Shown here: positions 1-8,076 of the stretch, piece after piece
Numbering within the stretch: the first letter of the stretch is position 1
Layout: each line of letters begins with the position of its first letter
Source of the DNA: Candidatus Methylomirabilota bacterium
Lineage (GTDB): Bacteria; Methylomirabilota; Methylomirabilia; Rokubacteriales; CSP1-6
Direction: 5' to 3'
Assembly: GCA_036001065.1 (NCBI GenBank)
Contig: DASYUQ010000216.1
Coordinates: 1 to 45,235 of the forward strand
DNA: 45,235 nt
Notes under the pieces: model-generated
Database searches by the model: none
Told to the model about the DNA's origin: nothing
Seen by the model: the letters and a program-made list of their open reading frames with translations, nothing else
Program-made: the position numbers and the translations under genes

Positions 1-18
1 TAGTTGGAACGGCACTAG
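1..18. repeat. Right end of the 90-bp CTAG inverted-repeat element (cut by window edge)
   Basis: These 18 bases match the right end of the complete copies at 38946-39035 and 42389-42478: the 17-bp terminal repeat AGTTGGAACGGCACTAG plus one base. The terminal CTAG at 15-18 holds the stop codon of the cupin gene. The rest of the copy lies outside the window. Confidence 0.85.
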
Positions 19-503
19 TCGTCGGCGCCGGCCTTTTGCGTCGTCGAGCCGCCCGGAGTGCCGATCAGCAGCAGGAGATACCTCACCGGCTTCTGACCCG
101 CGTTCGAGTGGTTGTGCCAGACGCCGAGCGCGTCCATGTACGACTGGCCCTCGCTGTGGTACTGGGCGCCGGCGACGCCCACCGGTCCGCCTTCGCTGTT
201 CGTGGTCAGCGTGCCCTCGAGCACGTAGATGTACGACGGCACCAGGTGGCGCTGCCGACCGGTCTGCCCGCCGGGCTCGATCTCGACGATCTGACCGGTG
301 AGGACGACAGGCACGTTGGCCGTCCCCCGGAAGCCGCCCAGCGACGTGACGAGGTTTCTGGCCTTCACGCCCTTCTCGAGCGCCGGCTTGCCGGTTTGGG
401 CCTGGGCGGGAGCCGTCCCGCCGCCCCCGTAGTACTGCGCCTGCGCGCCGCCCACGAACACCACCAGTGCCGCGATTACTGCGACGAAGCCCCTGAGTCT
501 CAT
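15..503 (-). CDS. Exported single-domain cupin protein
   Basis: 162 residues. A signal peptide of about 22 residues ends in GAQAQ and is followed by a Gly-rich linker. The beta-barrel shows cupin motif 1 (GGQTGRQRHLVPSYIYVLEG) and a degenerate motif 2 around HNHSNAGQKPVRYLLL; histidines are present, so metal binding is likely. The ATG at 503 has a GGGGAGGG ribosome site, so longer readings in this frame are antisense or shadow sequence. It follows the ABC permease by 38 bases and probably shares its transcript. The substrate is unknown. Its TAG stop is supplied by the end of the repeat element at 1-18. Confidence 0.8.
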   Translation of the reverse strand: MRLRGFVAVIAALVVFVGGAQAQYYGGGGTAPAQAQTGKPALEKGVKARNLVTSLGGFRGTANVPVVLTGQIVEIEPGGQTGRQRHLVPSYIYVLEGTLTTNSEGGPVGVAGAQYHSEGQSYMDALGVWHNHSNAGQKPVRYLLLLIGTPGGSTTQKAGADD

Positions 504-541
504 CGCTGCCCTCCCCGAAAAACGCGATGCGCTAGAGACAC

Positions 542-1414
542 CTACTTGATGGCCGCCCCTGTGATGCCGGAGATGAACTTGTCGAGAAACAGGTTGTACA
601 CGATGGCCACCGGCACGCCTACCAGCAGCGCGCCCGCCATGAGCGAGCCCCAGAAATAGACGTCGCCCCGGATCAGCTCGGTAGCGACCCCCAGCGGCAC
701 CGGCTTCTGCTCGGAGATCGAGACGAACGCCAGCGAGTAGAGGAAGTCCTGCATGGAGAGCGTGAAGGAGAAGATCACCGAGGTGATCACCCCCGGCCAG
801 CTCACCGGCAGGACGACCCGGAGCAGCGCGCCCAGCTGGCCGCAGCCGTCGATCATCGCCGCTTCCTCGATCTCGAAGGGCACCGTCTTGAAGAATCCCA
901 TGAGCAGCCAGGTACAGAAGGGGATCGTGAAGGTCGGGTACACGACGACCAGCGACCACCATGAATCCTGTAATTCGAGCAAGCTCACCACGCGCGCGAG
1001 CGGAATGAAGAGGATGATAGCCGGTACCAGGTAGGTCATGAAGATTCCGATGCCGAGGTTCTCGGCGAACGGCAGGCGCAGGCGGGCCAGCGCATAACCG
1101 GCCGGCACCGCGGTGAGCAGCGTGATGGCCGAGACCCAGAAGGAGATCGACATGGTGTTGACGATCCAATCCGCGTAGAAGGTGCGCTGGAAGAGAAAGT
1201 CGAAGTTCTTCCAGGTGGGTGGCAGGTGGAACCAGAACGGCACCGCGTCCATCCGGTACAGATCCGCCTCCTGCTTGAGCGCGGTGATGGCCATCCAGAA
1301 GATCGGAAACACGGCGATGACGAGGAACGGGACCAGCCCCAGATAGATCAGTAGGTGCCGCCGCATCTCCTTGGAGCGCCGGCTCTGGGGCGGCCCATCT
1401 CCGCGCGCCGCCAT
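542..1414 (-). CDS. Carbohydrate ABC transporter permease, MalG/LacG type
   Basis: 290 residues with about six membrane spans. The inner-membrane permease signature lies near residues 177-205 (EIEEAAMIDGCGQLGALLRV, then LPVSWPG), the EAA loop that docks the ATPase. It pairs with the permease at 1590 and the binding protein at 2574 in a CUT1-type importer. The first ATG (1414) overlaps the stop of a 58-codon open frame; the ATG at 1366 (MRRHLL) is a possible alternative start. No ATP-binding subunit is present in the window. Confidence 0.88.
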   Translation of the reverse strand: MAARGDGPPQSRRSKEMRRHLLIYLGLVPFLVIAVFPIFWMAITALKQEADLYRMDAVPFWFHLPPTWKNFDFLFQRTFYADWIVNTMSISFWVSAITLLTAVPAGYALARLRLPFAENLGIGIFMTYLVPAIILFIPLARVVSLLELQDSWWSLVVVYPTFTIPFCTWLLMGFFKTVPFEIEEAAMIDGCGQLGALLRVVLPVSWPGVITSVIFSFTLSMQDFLYSLAFVSISEQKPVPLGVATELIRGDVYFWGSLMAGALLVGVPVAIVYNLFLDKFISGITGAAIK

Positions 1415-1590
1415 CAGCGCGCCTCCAGGTCGCGAGCATCGCGAGGCCCGAGCGAGGAGCCGACCGGAGCGTACGCTGTTGTCCGTGAGGATCGGCGTGG
1501 GGGTGCGAAGCCGCAGCGCGCTCCGCGCGCGAGGCGAGCCTGCGTGAATCCGAGAACGAAGCGAGGCGACGCGAGACGGAGGCGCGCCAT
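1414..1590 (-). other. 58-codon open frame bridging the two permease genes
   Basis: This frame starts at an ATG sharing its A with the TGA of the upstream permease and ends at a TGA sharing its A with the ATG of the downstream permease, so TGATG occurs at both joints. The product is Arg- and Ser-rich with no recognisable domain. The DNA contains the palindrome AGCGTACGCT and the hairpin GCGCGC-TCC-GCGCGC and looks like a structured spacer repeat. It may be a translated spacer that keeps ribosomes coupled rather than a functional gene. Confidence 0.3.
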
Positions 1591-2570
1591 CAGTACTGCC
1601 TCCGGCGGAGCGTGCGGAGCAGCAAGATCATCAACGGCAGGAGGACCGGAAACAGGAAGAGGGAGATGGCCGCCCCGCGGCCGAGGGCGCCGGCCCGGAT
1701 GCCCGTGTTGTACGCGAGCGTGGGCAGGATCTCGGTCGCCCCGTCCGGGCCGCCGTTGGTGAGCAGGTACACGATGCTGAGGTCCGAGAGCGTGAAGACC
1801 GTGTCGAAGGCGGCGCCGATGAAGAGGATCGGCGCGATCATCGGCACGATCACCTTCTGGAAGCGCTGCAGGAAATTGGCGCCGTCCACCTTGGCCGCCT
1901 CGAGGATGTCGGGCGGCACCGAGGTCATGCCCGCCAGCAGCACGATCGCGCTGAACGGGAAGCCGCGCCACACGTTGACGAACATCACGGAGAAGAGGGC
2001 CAGGTTCGGCTGGCCGAGCCAGACCGGCCAGTCGGCCGAGCCATAGCCGCCGATGACCCCGAGCCGGCTCAGCGCCCAGTTGACGACACTGAACTGCGAG
2101 TCGAACATCCACTTCCATCCCAGCACGCTGACGGCGATGGGCAGCGTGAAGGGGATGACGACCAGCGCGCGGATCACGCGCCGCCCGGTGAAGGGCTGGA
2201 CGAGCAGGAAGGCCAGCGTCGTCCCCAGCAGGCCCTTCATGATGCCGGCGCCGATAGTGAACACGAAGGTGTTCCTGACGGCCGTCCAGAAGACCGAGTT
2301 CTCGAGCGCCGCCGTGAAGTTCGCCGTGCCGACGAACCTGGCCAGGGGATCGCCGACGGTGGCGTCGCTCAGCGAGAGATAAAGCGAGAAGACGAAAGGG
2401 ACGCCGACCAGCAGCCCGACGTACAGCACGGCCGGCGCCAGCAGCGTGTAGCCGAAGACATAACGGCGGGCGGTCGGGGTGCGCCACCACGACAGCACCC
2501 GGGCCCGCCCGCCGACGGCGACGGCCAGCGAAGTTCCGGGCGAGGAGCTTCCGCCCGTCGTCTCAGCCAT
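1590..2570 (-). CDS. Carbohydrate ABC transporter permease, MalF/UgpA type
   Basis: 326 residues with an N-terminal cytoplasmic segment, then about six membrane spans beginning near residue 38. The EAA loop is visible around residues 219-247 (PPDILEAAKVDGANF, then VIVPMIAP), as in CUT1 permeases. The ATG at 2570 lies three bases after the binding-protein stop, so translation is coupled. It forms the heterodimeric channel with the permease at 542. Confidence 0.88.
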   Translation of the reverse strand: MAETTGGSSSPGTSLAVAVGGRARVLSWWRTPTARRYVFGYTLLAPAVLYVGLLVGVPFVFSLYLSLSDATVGDPLARFVGTANFTAALENSVFWTAVRNTFVFTIGAGIMKGLLGTTLAFLLVQPFTGRRVIRALVVIPFTLPIAVSVLGWKWMFDSQFSVVNWALSRLGVIGGYGSADWPVWLGQPNLALFSVMFVNVWRGFPFSAIVLLAGMTSVPPDILEAAKVDGANFLQRFQKVIVPMIAPILFIGAAFDTVFTLSDLSIVYLLTNGGPDGATEILPTLAYNTGIRAGALGRGAAISLFLFPVLLPLMILLLRTLRRRQY

Positions 2571-2573
2571 CCG

Positions 2574-3905
2574 CTACGAGGCTTTGTGCTTAGCGTAGAT
2601 GCGCCGGATCTCTCCGACACCCCACTTCATCGCGTCCTCGATGGCGGCACCGCGCGCCACCCGCGTGAACATGTCGGGGATGATGAAGGTGGTGAGCACC
2701 TCCTGGGCCGGCGGCGACATCGGCCCCGGGTGACCGAAGAACGCCGTGATCTTGTGCTGCTCCTGAAGCACGGCCAGCTTCGGGTCGTTGCCGAGTCCCG
2801 GCATGTTCTTCGAGTAATGGCCGCTGAGGAACGGCATGTTGTAGCCGCGGCTGGCCAGCATGGCGTCCTTCTGGGCGTCCACCATGGCCGTGACGAACTC
2901 CTTGGCGCCCTGGGTGTTCTTGGAGAACTTCCACGCGGCCCAGATGATCGGCTCGCCGACGTTCCACTTCTGCCCCCCGGGGCCCGCCGCCTCGGGCACG
3001 CAGTAGGTATGCTCGAACACCTTGGGGTTGGTGTCTTGGGTGGTCCGGAACGCCGAGATGGCGTCGTGGATCCAGGAGCCGACGCCGGAGGCGAGGAACC
3101 GGTTGTCGGAGGCGTCGTCCCACGAGAAGACCTCCGGCGTCATGCCCTCGTCGTACATCGCCTTGGCGAAGCGGAGCGCCTCCCGCGTCTCCTTGGAGTC
3201 GAGCGTGAGGTTGTCGCCGGAGGGATCGGTCTCCTTGGCGCCGAAGCAGTAGAGGAGCGCCCGCCAGTTGTGGTTGGCGTCGTTGCAGTGTGAGAACTGC
3301 ATCCCGGTGGGATGCCCTTTGGGCTTGAGCAGGCGCGCCGCCGTTCTCAGATCGTCCCACGTCTTGGGCTCGGGGCGGCCCACCGAGTCGAAAAGATCCT
3401 TCCGCCACAGCACCGGGATGGCGATGAAGTAGTCGGGAATGGCGTACCACGCGCCCTTGACCTGGGCCGCGCTCTTGGAGCTCTCCATCCACTTGCCGTA
3501 CTTCTTCTCGAGCGCGGTGGCGACGTCGCCGAAGTCCACCAGGTGCCGGTAGTACTGTCCGGTGAAGATCTGCCCGTTGAACTGCATGAGGTCGTGCCCG
3601 GTGCCCGCCGCGAACTCGGCGGCGAAGCGCGCCGGCATCTCGAGGTGCGGGATGTGGTCGACCCGCACCCGGACCCCGTTCTTCTCACCCCAGTTCTTGG
3701 CGAAGTCGTCGAGCCAGGCGTCGTACGCCGGGACGAAGTGGCTCCATGTCAGCACGCGCAGGCTCGTGCCCCGGAGCTGGGCCGGCGCCTGGCGGGCCTC
3801 GAGCATCGTGAGCAGTGACGCCCCCGCGACCCCGGCGCCCGTAACTCGAATGAAGTCGCGGCGGTTGACGGTCGCGTCGCTCGGAACGGGTCGGGGGTCG
3901 CTCAT
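2574..3905 (-). CDS. ABC transporter family 1 substrate-binding protein, Tat-exported
   Basis: 443 residues. The N-terminus has a twin-arginine motif (NRRDFIRVTG, residues 14-23) and a hydrophobic stretch ending near APAQ, so it is probably exported folded. The remainder is a family 1 extracellular solute-binding protein (SBP_bac_1), which delivers a sugar, polyol or phosphoester to the permeases; the ligand cannot be read from sequence. The start is well supported by AAGGAGGTT, the strongest ribosome site of the operon, in keeping with a binding protein made in excess. It is the first gene of the operon. Confidence 0.88.
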   Translation of the reverse strand: MSDPRPVPSDATVNRRDFIRVTGAGVAGASLLTMLEARQAPAQLRGTSLRVLTWSHFVPAYDAWLDDFAKNWGEKNGVRVRVDHIPHLEMPARFAAEFAAGTGHDLMQFNGQIFTGQYYRHLVDFGDVATALEKKYGKWMESSKSAAQVKGAWYAIPDYFIAIPVLWRKDLFDSVGRPEPKTWDDLRTAARLLKPKGHPTGMQFSHCNDANHNWRALLYCFGAKETDPSGDNLTLDSKETREALRFAKAMYDEGMTPEVFSWDDASDNRFLASGVGSWIHDAISAFRTTQDTNPKVFEHTYCVPEAAGPGGQKWNVGEPIIWAAWKFSKNTQGAKEFVTAMVDAQKDAMLASRGYNMPFLSGHYSKNMPGLGNDPKLAVLQEQHKITAFFGHPGPMSPPAQEVLTTFIIPDMFTRVARGAAIEDAMKWGVGEIRRIYAKHKAS

Positions 3906-3944
3906 CGGTGAACCTCCTTGGGCCTCTGGGGCCGAGGATTCAGT

Positions 3945-3974
3945 GATTTAGGCTTGGACGACGGGCCTTGTCAA
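3945..3974 (-). promoter_or_regulatory. Candidate sigma-70-type promoter of the ABC operon
   Basis: On the minus strand TTGACA (3969-3974) is separated by 18 bases from TAAATC (3945-3950), about 40 bases before the binding-protein ATG. The -35 is perfect and the -10 weak. The repeat element begins four bases beyond the -35 box, so its insertion left the promoter core intact. Confidence 0.5.
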
Positions 3975-3978
3975 GGGG

Positions 3979-4068
3979 CTAGTGCCGTTCCAACTATTCG
4001 CGCCTAGGAAGGCACCGTGTACGTCGTTCGTGGACAGATTTAGTATCAACAAGTTGGAACGGCACTAG
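3979..4068 (+). repeat. 90-bp CTAG inverted-repeat element, complete copy (MITE-like)
   Basis: Both ends carry the 17-bp inverted repeat CTAGTGCCGTTCCAACT, with an internal CCTAGG and a 56-base centre with no coding capacity. It is the reverse complement of the copies at 38946 and 42389, with one base difference from the 38946 copy at about 4038. It lies between the end of the TRAP locus and the promoter of the ABC operon. No transposase is encoded in the element or the window. Confidence 0.85.
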
Positions 4069-4109
4069 TGGGACGGCCGCCCGCCGGAGCGCGCCCCCGG
4101 GGCCCCGCG

Positions 4110-4145
4110 CTATTCGCCGAAGAGCCAGTTCGGGAACCAGAGCGC
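4110..4145 (-). pseudogene. Vestige of a fourth DctM: last 11 codons and stop
   Basis: Read on the minus strand, the last codons give ALWFPNWLFGE then TAG. This closely matches the C-termini of the three intact TRAP large permeases (ALWFPHWLYGA, ALWLPNRLFP, ALWLPNLLYK). It lies in a different frame 17 bases after the stop of the first intact dctM. The simplest reading is that a fourth QM pair once lay here and was lost by recombination between paralogues, leaving only the tail. Confidence 0.65.
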
Positions 4146-4162
4146 GCATCGGCCGGCCCGCC

Positions 4163-5482
4163 TCACGCCCCGTACAGCCAATGCGGGAACCACAGGGCGA
4201 TCCCGGGGAACAACATCAGCAGCAGCAACCCGATGACCTGGAGCACCATGAACTCCGCCATCCCCCGGTAGATGTCGGTGAGCTTCCAGTCCGGCGCCAC
4301 CGCCTTGAGGTAATAGGCCGCCATCGCCACCGGCGGTGACAGGAACGCGGTCTGGAGGTTCACGGCGATCAGGATCGCGAACCACAGCGGGTCGAAGTTG
4401 AGGGCCATGATGGCCGGCTGGAGCAGCGGCACGAAGACGAAGACGATCGCCGGCCACTCGAAGGGCCACCCGAGCAGGAAGATGAGGAACATGACCACCA
4501 GCAATGTGCCCATGGGTGGCAGGGGCAGCCCGACGAGGGTCTCGGTCATCAGCGTGGCCGACCCGAGGCGCGTGAAGATCGCACCGAAGATGTTGGAGGC
4601 GACGGCGAGGAACAGCATCATGCTCGACTGCTGGGCAGTCAGGATCATCGCCTGCTTGAGCCGCGCCCAGGAGAGCGTCCGGTAGGCGGCGGCCATGACG
4701 ATCGTGCCCAGGACACCCACCGCGGCCGCCTCGGTGGGCGTGGCCATGCCGGCCAGGATCGGCCCCAGCGTCACCACGGTCAGGACGACGTGGGGAAGCA
4801 TCCCGAGCGTCAACTCGACCGCGAGCGTGCGGAGCGAGGCCGCGCGCTGGTCGGGCGGCAGCGGCGGCCCGAGGCGCGGATTGATCAGACAGCGGATGAG
4901 CGTCCAGGCGATGAAGATCCCCGCCAGGAGGAAGCCCGGGCCGAACGAGGCCGCGTAGAGGTCGGCCACCGGGACGCCCATCACCGGCCCCATCACGACC
5001 AGCATCACGCTCGGTGCGATCAGGATGCCGAGGCTGCCGCCGGCGGTGATGGACCCGGCCGAGAGCCGCGGGCTGTATCCCGCCCTGACCATGGTCGACG
5101 CCGCCATGATGCCGACGACCGCCACCGTCGCCCCGACGGTGCCGGAGGCGATCCCGAAGATGGTGGCGGTGAGGAGCACCGCGACGTAGAGCGAGCCGGG
5201 CACCGGCCCCAGCAGCAGCTGGACGGCGCGGAAGAGCCGCTCCATGAGGCCGCCCTCCTCCAGGAGGTAGCCCATGAAGATGAACAGGGGCACCGCGGCC
5301 AGGACCTCCTCCTTCATGAGCCCGATGGTCTGCAGCACGGTCAGGTAGAAGACCATGTCGCCGAGCGCGAAGTAGCCGAAGGTGAGGGACAGGCAGATCA
5401 GGGTGAAGGCGACGGGGAACCCGATGAAGATGGCGAAGAAGAAGACGCCGAGCAGGACGAAGCCGACCAGCTCGTGGCTCAC
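4163..5482 (-). CDS. dctM: TRAP transporter large permease (DctM), copy 1
   Basis: 439 residues, normal for DctM, with about 12 hydrophobic segments. Family landmarks include LAAVPLFIFMGYLLE, SAGSITAGGSLGILIAPSV, MATPTEAAAVG and LSPPVAMAAYYLKAV. DctM is the channel subunit of sodium-driven TRAP importers of carboxylates. The chosen start is the GTG at 5482, whose GTGA overlaps the stop of its dctQ. In SITAGGSLGILIAPSV it has Ala where copies 2 and 3 have Pro (IPPS), a possible specificity difference. Confidence 0.9.
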   Translation of the reverse strand: MSHELVGFVLLGVFFFAIFIGFPVAFTLICLSLTFGYFALGDMVFYLTVLQTIGLMKEEVLAAVPLFIFMGYLLEEGGLMERLFRAVQLLLGPVPGSLYVAVLLTATIFGIASGTVGATVAVVGIMAASTMVRAGYSPRLSAGSITAGGSLGILIAPSVMLVVMGPVMGVPVADLYAASFGPGFLLAGIFIAWTLIRCLINPRLGPPLPPDQRAASLRTLAVELTLGMLPHVVLTVVTLGPILAGMATPTEAAAVGVLGTIVMAAAYRTLSWARLKQAMILTAQQSSMMLFLAVASNIFGAIFTRLGSATLMTETLVGLPLPPMGTLLVVMFLIFLLGWPFEWPAIVFVFVPLLQPAIMALNFDPLWFAILIAVNLQTAFLSPPVAMAAYYLKAVAPDWKLTDIYRGMAEFMVLQVIGLLLLMLFPGIALWFPHWLYGA

Positions 5483-6036
5483 CGGGGGCGCCCCCGGATC
5501 ACGCGCACGCACTTGACCAGCTCTGAGACGCCCTGGAGTACCAGGAGGAGCGCGGTCAGCGGGATCACCGCCTTGAACGGGTAGAGTGGCCACGCGTTCT
5601 GGCCGATCTTCATCCCTGAACGCTCGCCGATCTCCCAGGCCTGCCACGCCTCCACCGTCCCCGCGTACAGGACGAAGAGCATGCCGGGGAAGAAGAAGAA
5701 CACGTAGGAGACCGCGTCGATGGTCGCCCGGGTCCTCGGCGACCACCGCTCGTAGAACACGTCGGTCCGGATGTGCCCGCCCTTGAGCAGGGTGTAGGCC
5801 GCCGCCAGCATGAACTGGGCGCCGTAGAGCATGTAGGTAGTGTCGTAGGCCCAGCGGGTCGGGGCGTTGAAGGCGTAGCGGGCGGCCACCTCGTACGCCA
5901 CGGCGAGGGTCATCGGCACGATCAGCCAGCCGGCGAGCCAGCCCGTGGCCGTGCTCACGGCGTCGATGGCCCTGACCACCCGGTCCACCGCGCCAGGCGC
6001 CGGGGGCGGCGTCGACGCGCCGAGGGGTGAGCTCAC
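5479..6036 (-). CDS. dctQ: TRAP transporter small permease (DctQ), copy 1
   Basis: 185 residues with four hydrophobic segments and the DctQ pattern VAYEVAARYAFNAPTRWAYD followed by LKGGHIRTDVFYERW. It partners the dctM that overlaps it by four bases. The start is a GTG preceded by GGAGGTGA. The 108 bases to the next QM pair contain no gene. Confidence 0.88.
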   Translation of the reverse strand: MSSPLGASTPPPAPGAVDRVVRAIDAVSTATGWLAGWLIVPMTLAVAYEVAARYAFNAPTRWAYDTTYMLYGAQFMLAAAYTLLKGGHIRTDVFYERWSPRTRATIDAVSYVFFFFPGMLFVLYAGTVEAWQAWEIGERSGMKIGQNAWPLYPFKAVIPLTALLLVLQGVSELVKCVRVIRGRPR

Positions 6037-6144
6037 GCGGTCACCTCCATCGGAACAGTCCTTCTCCCAGGCGATCCGGGTCTCGATCGGGACGCGCGGC
6101 CCCGACGATTCACGCGCACGAGAGGGGGTTCGGGAGTCACGCGT

Positions 6145-7461
6145 CTAAGGGAAGAGGCGGTTCGGCAACCAGAGGGCGATCGGGGGGTACAGCATGACCA
6201 CGAGCAGGGCGATCACCTGGAGGACCAGGAAGGCCATCATCCCGCGCATGATGTCGCCCAACTCCCACTGGGGCACGACCGCCTTCAGGTAGTAGGCGGC
6301 CATCGCCACCGGCGGCGAGAGAAAGGTCGTCTGGAGGTTCACCGCGATCAGGGTCGCGAACCAGACCGGGTCGTATTTCATCGCGTGCACGATCGGGAGC
6401 AGGATCGGCAGGAAGACCAGGACGATGGTCGGCCACTCGAACGGCCAGCCGAGGACGAAGAAGATCGCGTTCAGCACGAGCAGCATCAAGAAGGGCGGGA
6501 CCTGGAGTTCCAGCAGCGCGTCGGTCACGACGGTCGCGGTCCCCAGCCGCGCGAAGACGGCGCCGAACATGTTCGAGGTCAGGGCGAGGAACACGATCAT
6601 GCTGGTGGTCTCCAGCGTCTTGATCATCGCGTCGCGGAGACGCCCCCACGTCAGCTGGCGGTAGCCGACGGCGAGCACGATCGAGCCGAACGCGCCGGTG
6701 GCCGCGGCCTCGGTCGGGGTGGCGAGCCCGGCGAGGATGCTGCCCAGCGTCGCAGAGATCAGGATTGCCAGCGGGACCAGGCCGGTCACCAGCCGGCGGA
6801 CCAGCACGGTGACGGAGGGCGCGCGCGCCTCGGGCGGCAGCGGCGGCCCCAGGGCCGGCGTGAGATAGCTGCGGACCATCGCGTAGGTGATATAGAGCGC
6901 GGACAGGAGGAAGCCGGGGCCGAACGCCGCGGCGTAGAGCTTCGCCACCGAGACACCCATCACGGGGCCCATGACGAGGAGCATCACGCTCGGCGGGATG
7001 AGGATGCCGAGCGTGCCGCCGGCGGTGATCACCCCCGCCGAGAGGCGCGTGTCGTAGCCCGCCCTGATCATCGTGCCCCCCGCCATGATGCCGAGCACGG
7101 TGACCGCCGCCCCCACGATCCCGGTGGCCATGGCGAAGACCGTCGCGGTGAGGATGACGGCCAGGTAGAGCGAGCCGCGGATGGGCGCCAGCGCGAGCTG
7201 GAACGCCAGGAACAGGCGCTCCATCAGGCCGGCCTGCTCGGTCATGTAGCCCATGAAGATGAAGAGGGGAACGGCGGCCAGCACCTCCTCCTTGGCGAGC
7301 CCGATGGTCTGAAGCGCGATCAGGTCGAAGACCATCGGGCCGAGGCCGATGTACCCGAACACCACCGTGATCACCACGAGGGTGAAGGCGATCGGGAAGC
7401 CGGCGCAGATGCCGGCGATGAGCGCCGCCATCATCACCGCACCCAGAAGCTCGGGGCTCAT
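6145..7461 (-). CDS. dctM: TRAP transporter large permease (DctM), copy 2
   Basis: 438 residues, paralogous along its whole length to copies 1 and 3, with SAGVITAGGTLGILIPPSV, LATPTEAAATG and LSPPVAMAAYYLKAV. The ATG at 7461 (MSPELLGAVMM) overlaps the stop of its dctQ by ATGA. It ends ALWLPNRLFP. Ligand unknown. Confidence 0.9.
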   Translation of the reverse strand: MSPELLGAVMMAALIAGICAGFPIAFTLVVITVVFGYIGLGPMVFDLIALQTIGLAKEEVLAAVPLFIFMGYMTEQAGLMERLFLAFQLALAPIRGSLYLAVILTATVFAMATGIVGAAVTVLGIMAGGTMIRAGYDTRLSAGVITAGGTLGILIPPSVMLLVMGPVMGVSVAKLYAAAFGPGFLLSALYITYAMVRSYLTPALGPPLPPEARAPSVTVLVRRLVTGLVPLAILISATLGSILAGLATPTEAAATGAFGSIVLAVGYRQLTWGRLRDAMIKTLETTSMIVFLALTSNMFGAVFARLGTATVVTDALLELQVPPFLMLLVLNAIFFVLGWPFEWPTIVLVFLPILLPIVHAMKYDPVWFATLIAVNLQTTFLSPPVAMAAYYLKAVVPQWELGDIMRGMMAFLVLQVIALLVVMLYPPIALWLPNRLFP

Positions 7462-7991
7462 TCCGAGCGGGGCCGCCGAAGCGCGGCGAGCGTGCGGAGG
7501 AATTCGACGACGCTCTGGAGCAGGAGCAGCACCATCGCGACCACCATCATCCACTTGAAGGGGTAGAGCGGCGGACGCCAGGCGCTCTCGACCGACTTCT
7601 CGCCGATCATCCAGGAGTGCTGGGCCTGCGATCCGAGGGCGAGCAGGTAGAAGAGCAGCGCGGGCAGGAACAGGACGTAGCCCACCGCATCCGCCACCGC
7701 CTTCCTTCGATCGGACCAGCCGTTATAGAGGAAGTCGGTGCGGACGTGGGCGCCGTGCCGCAGCGCGTAGGCGGCACCGAGCATGAAGATGCTCGCGTAC
7801 AGCATGTAGGCGAGGTCGTAGGCCCAGACCGTCGGCGCGTTCAGGGCGTAACGCGCGAAGACCTCGTACGTCACCCCGAGGATCAGCGGCATGACGAGCC
7901 AGGAGCTGGCTCGGCCCGAGAGCTCGCTCACACGGTCGACGAGCGCGAACCAGCGGCTCAGGCGGCGCAGACGATCCGGGGTCTCGGGCAC
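7458..7991 (-). CDS. dctQ: TRAP transporter small permease (DctQ), copy 2
   Basis: 177 residues with four membrane segments and the DctQ pattern TYEVFARYALNAPTVWAYD then RHGAHVRTDFLYNGW. The GTG start at 7991 has no clear ribosome site, which is weaker than for the other two copies. It is coupled to its dctM by a four-base overlap. Confidence 0.85.
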   Translation of the reverse strand: MPETPDRLRRLSRWFALVDRVSELSGRASSWLVMPLILGVTYEVFARYALNAPTVWAYDLAYMLYASIFMLGAAYALRHGAHVRTDFLYNGWSDRRKAVADAVGYVLFLPALLFYLLALGSQAQHSWMIGEKSVESAWRPPLYPFKWMMVVAMVLLLLQSVVEFLRTLAALRRPRSE

Positions 7992-8047
7992 GGTGCCAGG
8001 GGGGATATTAGGTTTGGCGGAGGCGCCCGATTGAGCGAGGCGTCCGG

Positions 8048-8076
8048 AGCCGGGCGGCTGGCATCACCGCCCGGCT
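8048..8076. terminator. Stem-loop after DctM copy 3
   Basis: The perfect 10-bp inverted repeat AGCCGGGCGG / CCGCCCGGCT with a 9-base loop overlaps the dctM stop codon. There is no T-run. It could partly end transcription or protect the 3' end of the upstream message, which would step expression down along the locus. Confidence 0.5.

Noticed and set aside
7980-8000. TGGCACCGTGCC before dctQ copy 2 as sigma-54 promoter
   Set aside because: The bases 10 after GG are GA, not GC, and the site overlaps the start codon.
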